From the NCBI GenBank assembly GCA_032629725.1, contig JAFEVB010000010.1, forward strand, positions 1,736,001 through 1,800,000: DNA of 64,000 nt. Reading direction: 5' to 3'. The stretch comes from Gremmenia infestans (Eukaryota > Ascomycota > Leotiomycetes > Helotiales > Hamatocanthoscyphaceae). The translations under genes were made by a program, and so were the position numbers. This document shows, piece after piece, positions 21,454 to 32,959 of this stretch. Every line of letters starts with the position of its first letter. Position 1 is the first letter of the stretch. The notes under the pieces were generated by a model. That model had not been told where the DNA came from and did no database searches. It saw only the letters and a program-made list of their open reading frames with translations.

Positions 21454-23730
21454 TCATATCGCTTGCTCATGCATATCCGTCATAATCATCAAATCATTTT
21501 CATCTAAAGCCGCTGGAGGGGGTATCTCAAAATGCGCGCTTCCTTCTGCACCACCAACGCCTGCTAAATCCGCGCCTGGCAATGTGCTCGTATCTGGTGT
21601 ATGGGCCGCTACTGTTGGCCGCGGCAATTCTTCTGTCGTGTTCGCGGGGTTTTGTACTTCTATGTGCTGTAGTCCTTGGTCTGGGAGATTTGAAGCAAGG
21701 GCTGAGATGGTTTGTATTTGCTCTGTTGTTACACCTGGGGTGTCGGTAGTCTGGGTGTGTAAATATTCTGAGCTGATGGTAGATATTTGGGGTTTGAATT
21801 CGGGGCCCAGTCCAGAAACTGGCAGTGGAGCATCTGGCTCATAAATTTCCAGCCGAGGGGGGGACCTTCCTCTGCGGGGATAGAAGTCTGAGGTATCTGA
21901 TACGTCTGTTACTGCATAATCGTGTACGTTGATGGAACTATCCAGTACTGGAGGTTGGCCATATGGTGAGTTTAGGAACCCATTCTTCTCCGGATAATTT
22001 CCATTTCCATTTCCATTTCCATTTCCATTTCCATTCCCACAATCCTTCTCATCCGTGTGGCGTGCATCTACCACGATTGGGACTGCACGTAAAGGCTCTT
22101 GGTACGGCTCTTCCATCTCCGGGAAAAACGTCAATAAGGTTGAAGCTTGTGTGCGGAGCCTGGGATCATCATGAAGACAACGACGGCAAATATCTAGGAA
22201 ATAATCCGGAATCTCGGTAGGAAAAGCAGATACAGTCAACGGACGTTGCGTTTCCGGCTCATCATGTTGCGTAGCCAGAGCATACAACACCATTCCCAAT
22301 TGGTACAAATCAGACTTGACGCCAATGTACATGGAAATGCGCTGATTGCTCTCAATGAGATCGCGGACCTCAGGAGGTTCCCAGCCGACGGGACATCCTC
22401 TTCTATTTATGTCAATGATCTTTGCATTATCATATGCATCGATGACAATATTGGAAAGGGTGAAATCTCCTTGCACAAAGCCTGACTCGTGAATTTCGGA
22501 AAGACCCTGAACAATTTGCCTTGCCCACCGTTCTCTTCGACTCCAAGGAATCTTGCCTTCGCCATCGTAGATGACATCAATCAGGGCACCTTGCTCTGCA
22601 AAACTGATGAGAAGCCCTTTGACAGTCTCACCTTTATTGTCGAGAACGACGCCTCCAAACTGGATCACACTGCGAGAGCCAGAAAGCTGATGAAGAGCGT
22701 TGATCTCGTAAAGGAACTCATCGACCGTATCAGGGCCGGGGATTTCTTTCTTGATAAACACCTGACCATCAACTTGAACCTTGTAGACGAAACCAGAGAG
22801 ATGAGATTCAAAAACAAGTTCGTCTTCTCTGATCCGTCGACAATTGAGATGATTGATAGATCGGACGGGAGGATATGAAATAATCTCAGAGAGATCCTCG
22901 ACCACATGCACGTGAAGCCGTTCGTTCTCGGTCTGTAATTTCAGGTTTGTCACTGTGTCGTAGAATTGGATATCAGGCAGCGACTCCCGAATAGCTTCAT
23001 ATATCCGTGCACTTTTGTCTCGTTGAAATCTCGTCCGCATGAGCTCCTCTTCCAAAGAGCCCTCTGGACAATCTCTATAATCCAACGAGATGGTCACCCG
23101 CCTCCAATGCGTGGGCGTCTCTGCAAAGGTAACAAAGAACTTCTCCCTCTTGGACTTGTCCCGGAAGTGCATGCTAAGATTCAGGATCCACTTCCGTTCG
23201 AGCTCCTCGAGTATCATTTCATCAAACGCCTCTGTAGATATAGACGCCGTGTCAATAGCCGACGCCTCTTTCGAGACATCCACGTATTCTTTAACCTCAT
23301 CCTCTTGTGTAGAAACTGGTGGGACCTTGTTATTATCCACCAATGTCTCAACCGGTTCGGTCGTTTCTAACAGCTCGGGTGCACTGAGTCTAGGGTTCGA
23401 AGCCACAATTACAGACGAGTTTCGGAACGAGGCATTTCGTCTTCGGTCTACTGAGACGGTCCGTCGTTCGTCGGCATTGGGTGTGTTTGGTTCGAGCTTG
23501 TCTCGTAGCTCTGATTGCTGTCTCCGGAATGTTCCCGGTCGAGGCAATCCGGGCACAACTTTCCTCGAGAGTCTGCGTGTAATGCCGGCCCTTGTAGTAT
23601 CCTCTTGTAGGGGCTGTGGTGGAGCTGTGGTACTGGGACTATCGTCTTTCCCGAATAGCTTCCTCCAGGACCAGGTAGTTCTTTGGTCGGTGGATGCGGC
23701 TCTCGTGTGAGGCTTCTCGGTTTGAGCCAT
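21454..23730 (-). CDS. Divergent protein kinase with long disordered ends
   Basis: Uninterrupted 758 aa frame. Residues about 300-540 form a protein kinase fold: VFIKKE (beta-3 Lys), a catalytic loop read as FVQGDFTLSN (about residues 417-426) with Asp and Asn in place but Gln-Gly instead of His-Arg, and VKSDLYQLGMVLYALA (subdomain IX Asp). The metal-binding DFG is replaced by DIN (about residue 438). The first 200 residues are Ser/Arg/Pro-rich and likely disordered; the tail contains a run of alternating Gly/Asn (about residues 563-576) encoded by TTTCCA hexamers at about 22003-22040. Changed HRD and DFG motifs leave activity open: it could be active with unusual motifs or a pseudokinase. 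Substrate and pathway unknown. Confidence 0.8.
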   Translation of the reverse strand: MAQTEKPHTRAASTDQRTTWSWRKLFGKDDSPSTTAPPQPLQEDTTRAGITRRLSRKVVPGLPRPGTFRRQQSELRDKLEPNTPNADERRTVSVDRRRNASFRNSSVIVASNPRLSAPELLETTEPVETLVDNNKVPPVSTQEDEVKEYVDVSKEASAIDTASISTEAFDEMILEELERKWILNLSMHFRDKSKREKFFVTFAETPTHWRRVTISLDYRDCPEGSLEEELMRTRFQRDKSARIYEAIRESLPDIQFYDTVTNLKLQTENERLHVHVVEDLSEIISYPPVRSINHLNCRRIREDELVFESHLSGFVYKVQVDGQVFIKKEIPGPDTVDEFLYEINALHQLSGSRSVIQFGGVVLDNKGETVKGLLISFAEQGALIDVIYDGEGKIPWSRRERWARQIVQGLSEIHESGFVQGDFTLSNIVIDAYDNAKIIDINRRGCPVGWEPPEVRDLIESNQRISMYIGVKSDLYQLGMVLYALATQHDEPETQRPLTVSAFPTEIPDYFLDICRRCLHDDPRLRTQASTLLTFFPEMEEPYQEPLRAVPIVVDARHTDEKDCGNGNGNGNGNGNGNYPEKNGFLNSPYGQPPVLDSSINVHDYAVTDVSDTSDFYPRRGRSPPRLEIYEPDAPLPVSGLGPEFKPQISTISSEYLHTQTTDTPGVTTEQIQTISALASNLPDQGLQHIEVQNPANTTEELPRPTVAAHTPDTSTLPGADLAGVGGAEGSAHFEIPPPAALDENDLMIMTDMHEQAI
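22003..22040. repeat. In-frame TTTCCA hexamer repeat inside the kinase gene
   Basis: About six perfect TTTCCA units on the plus strand, encoding alternating Gly and Asn on the minus strand. Length variation here would change the protein without shifting the frame. Confidence 0.9.
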
Positions 23731-24670
23731 TGTGGTGTCGGGATGGTCCCGGCAGCTGTGCGGGAGATCGTCAGTTACCAGACTGCACTACGACTTGACT
23801 GAATGGGGAGGGGAAGGAGGGGAAGGAAGGGAAGAGAACCAAAGTCTCATCTTGCATACATGGTGGTGGAGCTGGAGCTGGAGCTGGAATTGCCACTCTC
23901 TTTTGTGTTTGTGGCTGTCAGCAAATGAAGAGGCTGGTGATCATTTCCAGACGCCCGAGCTTGTGTAGCATGCAACTATCCGACCGCGTATATGTATATG
24001 TATGTGGAGGTGGAGGTGGATGTGGATGTGTAGGTGTGTTGTGTTTATTAAAGAGCAGCGGCACTCTCCTGTTCTTGTAAGGGTGTATGGAGATCATTGC
24101 ATTGGCATCATTCGAGTAGGCATAGTGAAAGAGAGGGCCATGCCGTAGGTTTGGAGTTGGGCTGGGGTGCTACGGTTGTTATGAATGGGAAGTGAGGCGG
24201 TCGTGTAATTGTTGGCCTTTACTTGTAGGGCATTTGAATACTAGACTATATCCTATTCGACGTGCAGCATGCAGGCAGTATGCTCGGATGCGTAGGTGTA
24301 GGCGTATGCGGACTACGTGATGTAGGCTAATTTTACTGGTATCCGTACTGAATTCTAGGTGGTGGTGAGTTGAGGTGAGGAGAGGTGAGGAGAGGACGGA
24401 TGCAAATGCACGAACGAGGTCGCAGGAGCGGTCAAGATGTTACAGAGCTCTAGCTTTGGAGGAGGGGAAGGGAAGGGAAGTGGCTGGGGCGGTGCACAAG
24501 TGAACAACGCACCATCCATCCATCCATCCATCCATCTATCTATCCATCACCAGCCATTCTCTTTCGTTTCGGCCATTTATTACGCTCTACTTTACGGGGG
24601 ATATTCTGCTCTTTGGTTGCCTCACTTTTTACGCGTGAGGAATGGTGTGCTTGTGCTTAAGCCTTGAGGG

Positions 24671-24755
24671 TCAGAGGATTGGGATTGAGATTGGGATTGA
24701 GATTGGGATTGAGATTGGGATTGGAATCGGGATTGGAATGGGATTGGGATTGGGA
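24671..24755. repeat. GAGATTGGGATT-type tandem array
   Basis: 12-bp unit GAGATTGGGATT repeated three to four times, followed by related GGGATTGGAAT units. Strand asymmetry is strong (G-rich on plus). Confidence 0.85.
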
Positions 24756-25582
24756 ATGACAGGTGCAGGCGTGGAAGGGTGGGACGTGTGGTGCGAATAG
24801 GGTCAAATTCGGAGAATAAGAATAAAACGATAGACTGGTTACATAGGTACATAGATACATAGAGTAACATACTTGACATGCGGTGTCTAAGGTAGAGCAT
24901 ACACATACCCTACCCCTACCTACCTACCAAATGCTGCTTTCTTGGGGCCTAAAGCAATACGTACCCCTACAGTAGGCAGATGTACAGCGGGACGGGCCAA
25001 TCCGAAGGACACTTGTCTATCAATTGACCATGACAGCAGCCTATTGGCAATACTCTCCAATAGAATCATTTTCCCATGCTATCCGGATTCGTTTCATTTA
25101 GATAAATAAAAGAACGAATTAGAAGAGGAGATAGCAGAGTGGGGAGGTCAGCAGTGAGCACGATTAATATATACGAAGTATGTTTCCGAAAACGGATTGG
25201 GGAGGGGTATTAACCTCGTCCATTTACATGAATCCATCTTCTCCTATACAAAACACCAAGTACTGGTACTATATCGTATCATCGAAACAAAAGAGCCAGC
25301 CTGCTCAGAAGGTGTAGACACATTAAGGTTAACTGGTACCATGAAAGTGGGGTGGGGTAAGATTTGGACCCCAACTCAACGCCCCTCTCCAATTAATTTC
25401 ATATAAAACCCCAAACAATCAAATATAATACACTCAAATACTGTATAAGCAGTTCATTCCTCCATCTCATACCTCTCAAACACACCCCTTCTTCAAGTAC
25501 ATTACCAACTTCTAGCTAAGATCCACAGCGAGTAAGATCCGACGGGAATTTCCTCCACTTCACTCCCTTCATGCAGTCCATA

Positions 25583-25650
25583 TGATCCTGCATCAGCATC
25601 AGCATCAGCATCAGCATCTGCATCAGCATCAGCATCTGCATCTGCATCTC
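25583..25650. repeat. GCATCA/GCATCT hexamer array
   Basis: Eleven or so six-base units GCATCA or GCATCT in a row. Confidence 0.9.
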
Positions 25651-26084
25651 ACTAAAGCCACGCCCACCCGAGCCGAGCCACTGACCTGGAACAAGGCGTT
25701 GCGTTGCGTTGCGTGACTTTTATTCCACAAGGTACCTACCTACCTACCCAAGGTAGTTTGCCTTACTCTACTGAATACTATACATACCTACCTACAGTCC
25801 CGTGTATTGCTGCCCAACCCAACGCCTTGCCGGCAACCTAACTCACCTCACCAGCGCCTACTACCAATGCAATCCAATCCCATCCAACCCAATATTCCGA
25901 CCTCCGACATCCGACCTCCATACAACCAACAATAGAAATCTGTATCCACTCGCCTGACTGACAGCGTTACACGTATCCGTCATTCCCTCCTTCTTCCTTT
26001 CTTTCTTCCTTTCTACGGAGTAAGCTCCCCATGCCATCCCAACCCAGCCCAGTTCAGCCCCGCAGAACAACTGGTCATACAGTA

Positions 26085-26145
26085 CGGTAAGCAAGGCAAG
26101 GCAAGTCTAGACAAGGCAAGGCAAGGCAAGGCAAGGCAAGGCAGA
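26085..26145. repeat. GGCAA pentamer array
   Basis: Pentamer GGCAA repeated about ten times with one interruption (TCTAGACA). Confidence 0.9.
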
Positions 26146-26836
26146 AGGAAACTAGGCAAAACAAGCAAGCAAGCCAAGTCGTTCGGTTGGTTACCCAGTC
26201 TACTATTATCTGGTACCGTACCGTACCGCACCGTATCTACCTTAGCTGCGTGTGTTATGTTATGCTGAACTGTATGTAAGCAAAGCAGAGCAAGGCAAGG
26301 CAAGCAGTCAACCTAACAACTGCATGAACCATCCGCAATTAGGGTTTCGTTTCGTTTCGATCCGTCATTTTGCATTTGCATTTGCATTTGGGTATCCATA
26401 CGGATCAACATGGAATTGAAGCCCAATTACATACAGTACAGCCCTATCATGTAATATTTTAAACCGAGCATCGATCGAATCGCCAGACAGGCTATTCTTA
26501 AAGATAGAGAATGTGAGACGTCAACTCAATCAATGCCAGCAAACACGAGCAGATACAGACAGTACTACCACACACACACACCAAGTACATCGACTACTGT
26601 AGATACTGGTATTTTACATTTCATCCTACTCTATACACGTCTATCACCATGTATCTAATGACATCTCAATGTAACGCATACATATATGTAGTGGAGAGTT
26701 TGTCCAACCATCGTACCGTGATCCAACAACGCCGGTGCCATGCCATGCCATGCTGCCCTTTTCCCCGCATCACATTTGTTCGTTCGTGATACCGTATTAT
26801 GTGCAGAACTTGCGAGACGATGCATTCATCGATCAA

Positions 26837-29800
26837 TCAATCATCATCCTCGTCTTCCTTCTCGTCCTTCTTCTTGGAAGCCTTCTTCTTTTTAAGCTGG
26901 TCGTTCCACACAGTATTCGCTTGGTCCTTATCCAATCCGGGAAAGACAAGATCGAAGACGTCCGAGTACCACTTCGCTGGTTTGCCCTCAATCCCTTCCT
27001 TGATGTTCTGCGTACCGTTAGTCGTCATTCGTTATTCAGTGTATCATTGGGAAAGGGAGCATACCTCGGGAAGCTCAAGCCAATCAGACATATTATCATC
27101 CGGGAAGATTATCATCTTTGACCCCGCGCGTCGTGCAGCAACAGTCTTCTCCCTCAACCCCCCTATCCTCAGTACTTTCCCCGTAACTGTCAACTCGCCC
27201 GTCATCGCAATCGTGGGATCCAACGGTCTATTCAGCGCCAGTGACATCAGAGAGGTAGCCATCGTGATACCAGCAGAGGGGCCATCTTTCGGTACTGCTC
27301 CTTCGGGGCAGTGCAGATGCACCTTGGCCTTGTTGAAGAACTGATTACCAGGGTAATTCCTCGCCATTACCGATTTCGCAAACGAGTATGCGATTGTCGT
27401 TGATTCTTTCATCACGGCGCGGAGGTTTCCTGTTGTTGCGAGGCCGGGACGAGAATCTGGTGTTAGGGCACTTTCGAGGATCGATTCGACATACAGAGCA
27501 GCACCCCCCATTTGAGTCCATGCGAGACCCATCGCGACTCCTGGAGGCGTGGTATCGTACAAACGATCTGAGGTGAAGACTGGGGGACCGACGTAGTCCT
27601 TCAGGTTGTCTTTGTCAATGGTAACATGGACTGTGTCGGGAACAGTGAGACTGATTCGCGGCTTCTCTGTAGTTTCCTTCTCGATGTTATCGGAAGTTTC
27701 CTTGACATCGGTCTCGTCCTTCTTCGACTCTTCCAAAGCAGCCTTCCCTTCTTCAGTCAAAGCCTCCTCTTCAGAAAGGACGCTTTCGCCGAGGTCTTGC
27801 ACGATTTTCAGTGCTGACTTGCGGTACACCTTCTCGATCTGCTTCTTCAGATTTCGAACACCAGACTCTCGGCAATAGGACTTGATGAGCTCTTCAATCG
27901 CCTCCTTGTTGAGATTGACGTCAACCTCTTTCAAGCCAGCCAGCTCTTTGGCGGCGGGTGCCAAGTATCGTTCTGCAATTGCCATCTTCTCGTCTGCAAC
28001 ATATCCGGAGAGCTGAATGACCTCCATTCGGTCTAGAAGTGGTCGAGGGATAGTATCAGTCATGTTGGCTGTACAGACAAAGAGGACCTTGGAAAGGTCA
28101 ACCGGCACATCAAGGTACTGATCCAAAAAGGAGTTGTTTTGCTCGGGGTCGAGCAGCTCCAAAAGTGCAGATGCTGGATCTCCCTGGTGTCCTCGACCTA
28201 GCTTATCAATCTCATCGATCAATATCAAAGGATTCTCGGTTTGACACTTCTTCAGCGCTTGAATGATTCGTCCAGGTAGTGCACCAACGTATGTTCTGCG
28301 GTGACCCTTGATTTCTGCAACGTCGGCCAGACCACCGACACTGAATCTGTAGTACTGTCTGTTCAAAGCTCTCGCGATACTCTTCCCAATACTGGTTTTA
28401 CCCACGCCTGGAGGACCGACAAAGCATAGAATCTTGCCCTCGACAGTGCCTCGTAGTTTCCCCACAGCAATGAATTCAAGAATACGATCCTTGACGTCCT
28501 GTAAACCGTGATGATCTTCATCGAGGACAGTAATGGCATTTTTAATTCCGAAGTTCTCCGCACTTCGCTGTCCCCAAGGAATCTGTGTCAACCAATCCAA
28601 GTAATTTCTGGTGACGTTGAACTCCGACGCAGATGGCTCCAGATGTGCAAGCTTGTTAAGCTCTTCATCAAAGACCCTTTTGACAGCCTCTGGCATGGCC
28701 AGCTTCAAGGCCTTCTCTCTGAACTTTTCCACCAGCTTGTCTTTGCCGTCGGATTCGATGCCGAGTTCCCTCCGGATACCCTTCATTTGCTCCATCAGCC
28801 AGTATTCCCTTTGTCGTTTCTGGATTGACCTCTCAACATCCTTGGAAATCTTCGACTGCAGTTGAGCATTCATCAACTCCTTCTTGAAAACCGCCATAGC
28901 TTTCTGTAATCTATCTTCTACATTCATCGTTTCCAGAACTTCTTGTAGCTCGTTCAGTTCGCCTGCTGAGACAGCAGCAGCAAAATCAGCAAGCTTGGCT
29001 GGCTCGTTCATAACGTTCCCAGCAGACTGGCTCATTGAAAACGTAGAGATCTGATCCCGGAATAGACTGTTCAGATTTGCCACCTCTTTGAACACATTGA
29101 CGATTTCGTTGGTGACAGCTCGAATGATAGGGCTCTTAGGATCATGCGGTTCCTCGGGCATGTTCTCCACGTTGACCAAACTAACAGGGTACTTTCGCAG
29201 GAAGGACGTAGGTTCGTAGGGAGCAACCTCTGCATCTTTTGATGCCACAGGACCCTCCTCAAAACTAGCAACCACATCACCCTTCTTATCGCCCGTCCCT
29301 TCTTCCTTCGATTGTGGCGGAGGAATAACCTCAGGAATATCGTCTCCCTCGGCCTTCGCAACACCACTCCCACCCGGCTTTACCAACGCAGTCATCCTGA
29401 TCCTTCGATGCGGATACAAGACAGCCCTCCAGGCCCCTTCATCCCCATGTAACGGAAACGCGCTTGTGATCTGCGCAAATACTCCAACATCATACACATC
29501 GTCCATGCTTTCAATCACATCCCCATCCGCATTCTCATCCTTGAACAAGAAACCCCCAATATACGGCTGGCCTCTCTTCATCATATCTTGAATTGCCGCA
29601 ACGATATTAGGATCCCGTACCGTGACTGTTGTATAGAACCCGGGGAATAGAGGGCGTTTGGCGATAGGAATGGCCATTACCTGCGGGTAGACTTCTGGGA
29701 TTGAGGGTACCGCGATGGCGGTCTTGTCTGAATTGTTGGCTTTCCGTCCTTTTTTACCGCCATCACCACTGCCGGAATCGCCTCCGGACGCAGCAGCACT

Positions 29801-30175
29801 CCCTCGGCCATCTGCTGGAGCATTGCCTGTTGATTCGGGAGTCTTGGCCTTGCTTTCTGCCACATTCTCGCCACTTGTTTCTTTGGCAACCTTTTCCTTT
29901 GTCTTGTCTTTTTCATCTGCTATTTCCTCGTTCGCTGCATCTTTCGGGTCTTTGGGTGATTCTTTCCGTCGTACAGGAGAGGTCGAGAAACCCGAAGAAG
30001 ATAGGGGTGTCGTGTAAGCAGGGGCGAAGGGTCGCAATGAGGTTATCGAAAGTTGCCGTTGCCGACTAATTGCTGAACTATATAGTCTACTCGACGAACT
30101 CGAGCTGTATCTAACACATGTCCTCGTCGTGGTTCGGAGAGCGAGCCGCCATGGTAGATTTTGGCCGTACAGCAT
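26837..30175 (-). CDS. pim1: Mitochondrial Lon protease (Pim1)
   Basis: ATP-dependent serine protease of the mitochondrial matrix that degrades oxidised and misfolded proteins. Model: exons 30175-27065 and 27007-26837 on the minus strand, 1093 aa, with a 57 bp intron (GTATGC...ACGCAG) between codons near the 3' end. The N terminus is rich in Arg and Ser without acidic residues (a mitochondrial presequence), then comes a Lys/Glu-rich linker. The LON substrate domain begins at about residue 160 (PLFPGFYTTVTV). The AAA+ module has Walker A GPPGVGKT (about residue 588) and Walker B LILIDEID. The protease domain has the catalytic Ser in KDGPSAG and the catalytic Lys in GKVLRIGG. The C-terminal tail after the intron is a Lys run followed by an acidic run (EDEDDD). 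Full family length with all catalytic residues. Confidence 0.97.
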
Positions 30176-30838
30176 AATTTCCGCGATTCTATCCTGGTAC
30201 GCTCAAATATGCCCTCAATTAGATTTGCCGACGCCGAAGGGATACCCCAAAGGTGAAATTAGGATTTAAAGGATGTACGCTCAATGCAGAAAGTGTGGAC
30301 GGAACGACAGAACAGAAAGTGGTCGAAGTGGTCGAAGTGAGAGATTGAGCGATTGCATTCTGTTGATTTCTGATCGTCATGGATGGATGCTTTGTAAAGC
30401 CCGGCCAAAGTCACTATAACGCCGACGTTCAGACCTTCCGAGCCTGAGGCCGAACGAACTCTTTAGCCGAACCGAACTCGCCCCCCTTTTCCGAGAAGCG
30501 GTACTGATTATCATATGCGGGACATCAAAAACAAAGGATAGCAAGTGCCTCTTCTCATGTTTCAGACCACGCATATTCATCAACGTTGGGAAGCATAGAT
30601 CAACAGCTTCATGAGGTAAAAGGTTTCGAAGTAGATAAATGCTAAATACTTTAATGGACAGCATTGCTACCTCAATAGGTGGTATAATTTCAGATATCTT
30701 ACTTTCTTGAAAAGAAACTAGTCTTTGGCAAACTGAATCATCTTGAACTGCCTATTTATAAGCATGAATATAACAAAAGAGCTTCCCTCTTCCCTAAGAT
30801 ATAGCCCTATCACTCTCACCCCTAACCATACCTCGCCA
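30176..30838. other. Intergenic (pim1 promoter side)
   Basis: About 660 bp upstream of pim1 and downstream of the CoA-binding protein gene. No gene recognised; a 95 aa minus-strand frame at 30377-30664 has no family resemblance. Confidence 0.4.
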
Positions 30839-31428
30839 TTACAGCTTTTCCCGCCCTTCCAACGCTCTCCCTCCATCAACAAGCACACACCAGCCTTCCC
30901 CACCACCGCCGCCGTCTCCTCCCACGGCATTCTCAAACTCCTTCCTCGCATACGCTATTACCTCATCATCAAAAGTGCCCGGCTGCAACCAAACACTCTT
31001 CACTCCCAGCCCCTTTGCTTCTTCCAACACCTTCTTCGTGACTTGCGGCGGCGTGATGATGCTCACGGCCGTTGATGCCGGATCGGACAGCTGTGATAGC
31101 GATGTCACAGTGGGGTAGGCTTTGGAGTTGGCGGTTATGCTGGGGGCGGTGGGGTTGATGGGCGTTACGGGGAGAGAGTGGGTTGTGTACCAGGTGAAGA
31201 CTACTTTGGGTTAGGAAGGGTAATAGGAAGGGAGGGAAAATAGCGGTTTAGGGACAAAATGGGGGTTAAGGGCAGATGATATGGGGGATGGAAGGGAATA
31301 CTTTTATGGCCGAATTTGCTGGGGTCGGCGGATGCTCCAACGACAGCGAATTGAGGCGCTGAGAAGAAGGCGCGGGCTGTAGATTCTGTTGACATTTTGC
31401 TTAGTGTTGTTATGGACGATTTGAACAT
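30839..31428 (-). CDS. CoA-binding domain protein
   Basis: Model: exons 31428-31302 and 31200-30839 on the minus strand, 489 nt, 162 aa; 101 bp intron (GTATTC...AAGTAG), phase 1. The start of the fold FAVVGASADPSKFGHK (Gly-x-Ser nucleotide loop), then IFTWYTTHSLPVTPINP, SIITPPQVTKKVLEEA and VKSVWLQPGTFDDEV are the signature of the Rossmann-like CoA_binding family (bacterial YccU-type). Members bind CoA or nucleotide, but their role is unknown. A Met at residue 12 (MSTESTARAFF) may be the true start; the first 11 residues could be a weak presequence. The Gly-rich loop near the end (GGDGGGGG) is unusual. It is divergent from the methyltransferase gene at 32043. Confidence 0.85.
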
Positions 31429-32042
31429 AAACTAGGTGGTTGTGTTTTGGTATGAAGATGAAGTGAGCTTTGTTGATGGGATGAATGGATGGAGGGGTAC
31501 TCGTTCTCGTTATAATACAGTAAATGACGAATAATCGTCCCCCCCTGCACATGTAGGAGTTCCCCCTCCCTCCGGGTATATCACTATTTAAAACGTAACA
31601 CGTAGCAAAACGGGGAACATAACTTGGACTAAATACGCAGCAAAATGGAAAGTATTTGGAATACCAATACCGCTCCCATAGGACATGTCGGTGAGGGGGA
31701 TATCAATATTCCTGGATCGGCTGTTTTGGACCGCGGTTCAGGGGAAACTCCGGCGGGAAATCCGGCATCGCTGTTCAGGAAACGAATTTGGATAAGAAGG
31801 TAACAACTTTTGCGATCCAGGTGATTGTTTGGATTTTTCGATAAAGATTCGAGCTTTTTTTACATCAAAGAAGATAGAATGCCTCTCATTGCTATACACC
31901 TTTGCTGATTAACTCTAATATCCAAAATCATTAACTTCAAGCAAACTTCCAGCTTATGACCTACCGCAACTGTTAAAGCTCATAACACCCGGGGACACCT
32001 ACCGACCAATTGCCTCAATCTGCAACGAACAGTACCTAAACA
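31429..32042. promoter_or_regulatory. Divergent promoter region (CoA-binding protein / methyltransferase)
   Basis: About 610 bp between two divergent genes. Includes a C-rich stretch near 31540-31580. No specific site recognised. Confidence 0.4.
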
Positions 32043-32959
32043 ATGGCAACCTTTGCGTAAGCATTCTATCGTCTCGTGGTTTCAATCCTCCTAACACCCC
32101 CAGAAAAACAACCTTCAACGCCATCTCCTACGCTGCCTTTCGCCCAACCTACCCCCCCGCCCTCTACAAAACAATACTCACCTACCACCATGGACCTTTT
32201 ACTACCCTCCTCGACCTAGGCTGTGGCCACGGGCTCATATCCCGCTCTCTCTCCCCGCACTTCACCTCAATCCTAGCCACCGATCCCTCATCCTCCATGA
32301 TCGCCCAAGCCAAGACCTCCTCCACCGAATACCCAAACATACAATTCCGCCAAGCGTCAGCAGAGAATCTAGAATTTATAAAAGATGGGAGTCTAGACAT
32401 GGTGGTAGCGGGCCAAGCCGCGCATTGGTTTGACTACAGTAAGGTATGGCCAGAACTGAGCAGGAAGGTGAGGAAGGGAGGCACGCTTGCGTTTTGGGGA
32501 TACAAGGATAATATTTTCGTGGATTATCCAGCCGCTACACAAGTACTTGATGAGTATTGCTATGGGGAGAACACTATGGGTCCGTTTTGGGAACAACCGG
32601 GTCGACGAATACTCAGGGATTTGTATAGAGATATTGTGCCGCCGGAGGGTGAGTGGGAGGGTGTGCAGAGGGTGGAATATGAACCAGCGTTGCAAGGGGA
32701 GGGGAAGGCGAAAGGTACGGGCGAGGTGTTGATGAGTCGACGGTTGAAGTTGGGGGAGGTGGAGGGGTATGTGAGGACGTTTAGTGCGTATCATAATTGG
32801 GTTGCGAAGAATGGGGGGAAGGAGAGGGATATTGCTGATGTGATGTTTGAGAAGATGCTAGAGGTTGAGCCGGAGTGGAAGGCAAAGGGGGAGGCGTGGA
32901 GGGATTTTGAGGTTGAGAATGAGTGGGGGAGTGTGATATTGATGGCTAGGAAGAAGTGA
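32043..32959 (+). CDS. SAM-dependent methyltransferase (Tmt1/Crg1-like)
   Basis: Model: a 14 nt first exon 32043-32056 (ATGGCAACCTTTGC) and 32104-32959, 289 aa; 47 bp intron (GTAAGC...CCCAG), phase 2. Evidence for the tiny first exon: the downstream frame KTTFNAISYAAFRPTYP needs an upstream Met, and splicing gives MATFA-KTTFNA, the usual opening of this fungal family. SAM-binding motif I is LLDLGCGHG (about residues 51-59), followed by LATDPSSSMI (acidic motif II) and VVAGQAAHWFD (the AQAxHW motif of trans-aconitate and short-chain-lipid methyltransferases). Cytosolic. Substrate uncertain: trans-aconitate is the best-known one in yeast. Confidence 0.82.

Larger units (their letters stand above)
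23731..26836. other. 3.1 kb gene-free stretch rich in tandem repeats
   Basis: Between the start of the kinase gene and the 3' end of pim1. No gene supported. Tandem arrays seen include GGAGGT/GGATGT (about 24005-24030), CCAT (about 24509-24548), a 12-mer GAGATTGGGATT (about 24680-24722), GCATCA/GCATCT (about 25588-25650), GTTGC (about 25696-25710), GGCAA (about 26089-26142), TTTCG (about 26345-26358) and TTTGCA (about 26371-26388). It also holds many ACCTACC words. Frames in this region are translations of these repeats. Confidence 0.7.

Noticed and set aside
24622..24906. Minus-strand frame with a long Gln-Ser alternation
   Set aside because: It is translation of the GAGATTGGGATT tandem array, and a second frame over the same array gives Asn-Leu-Pro repeats, showing a repeat rather than a gene.
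25583..25650. Regular repeats considered as a CRISPR-like array
   Set aside because: The units are contiguous hexamers without spacers, and the organism is a eukaryote.
26339..26358. TTAGGG next to TTTCG repeats, considered as an interstitial telomere trace
   Set aside because: Only one TTAGGG unit is present; the repeat is TTTCG.
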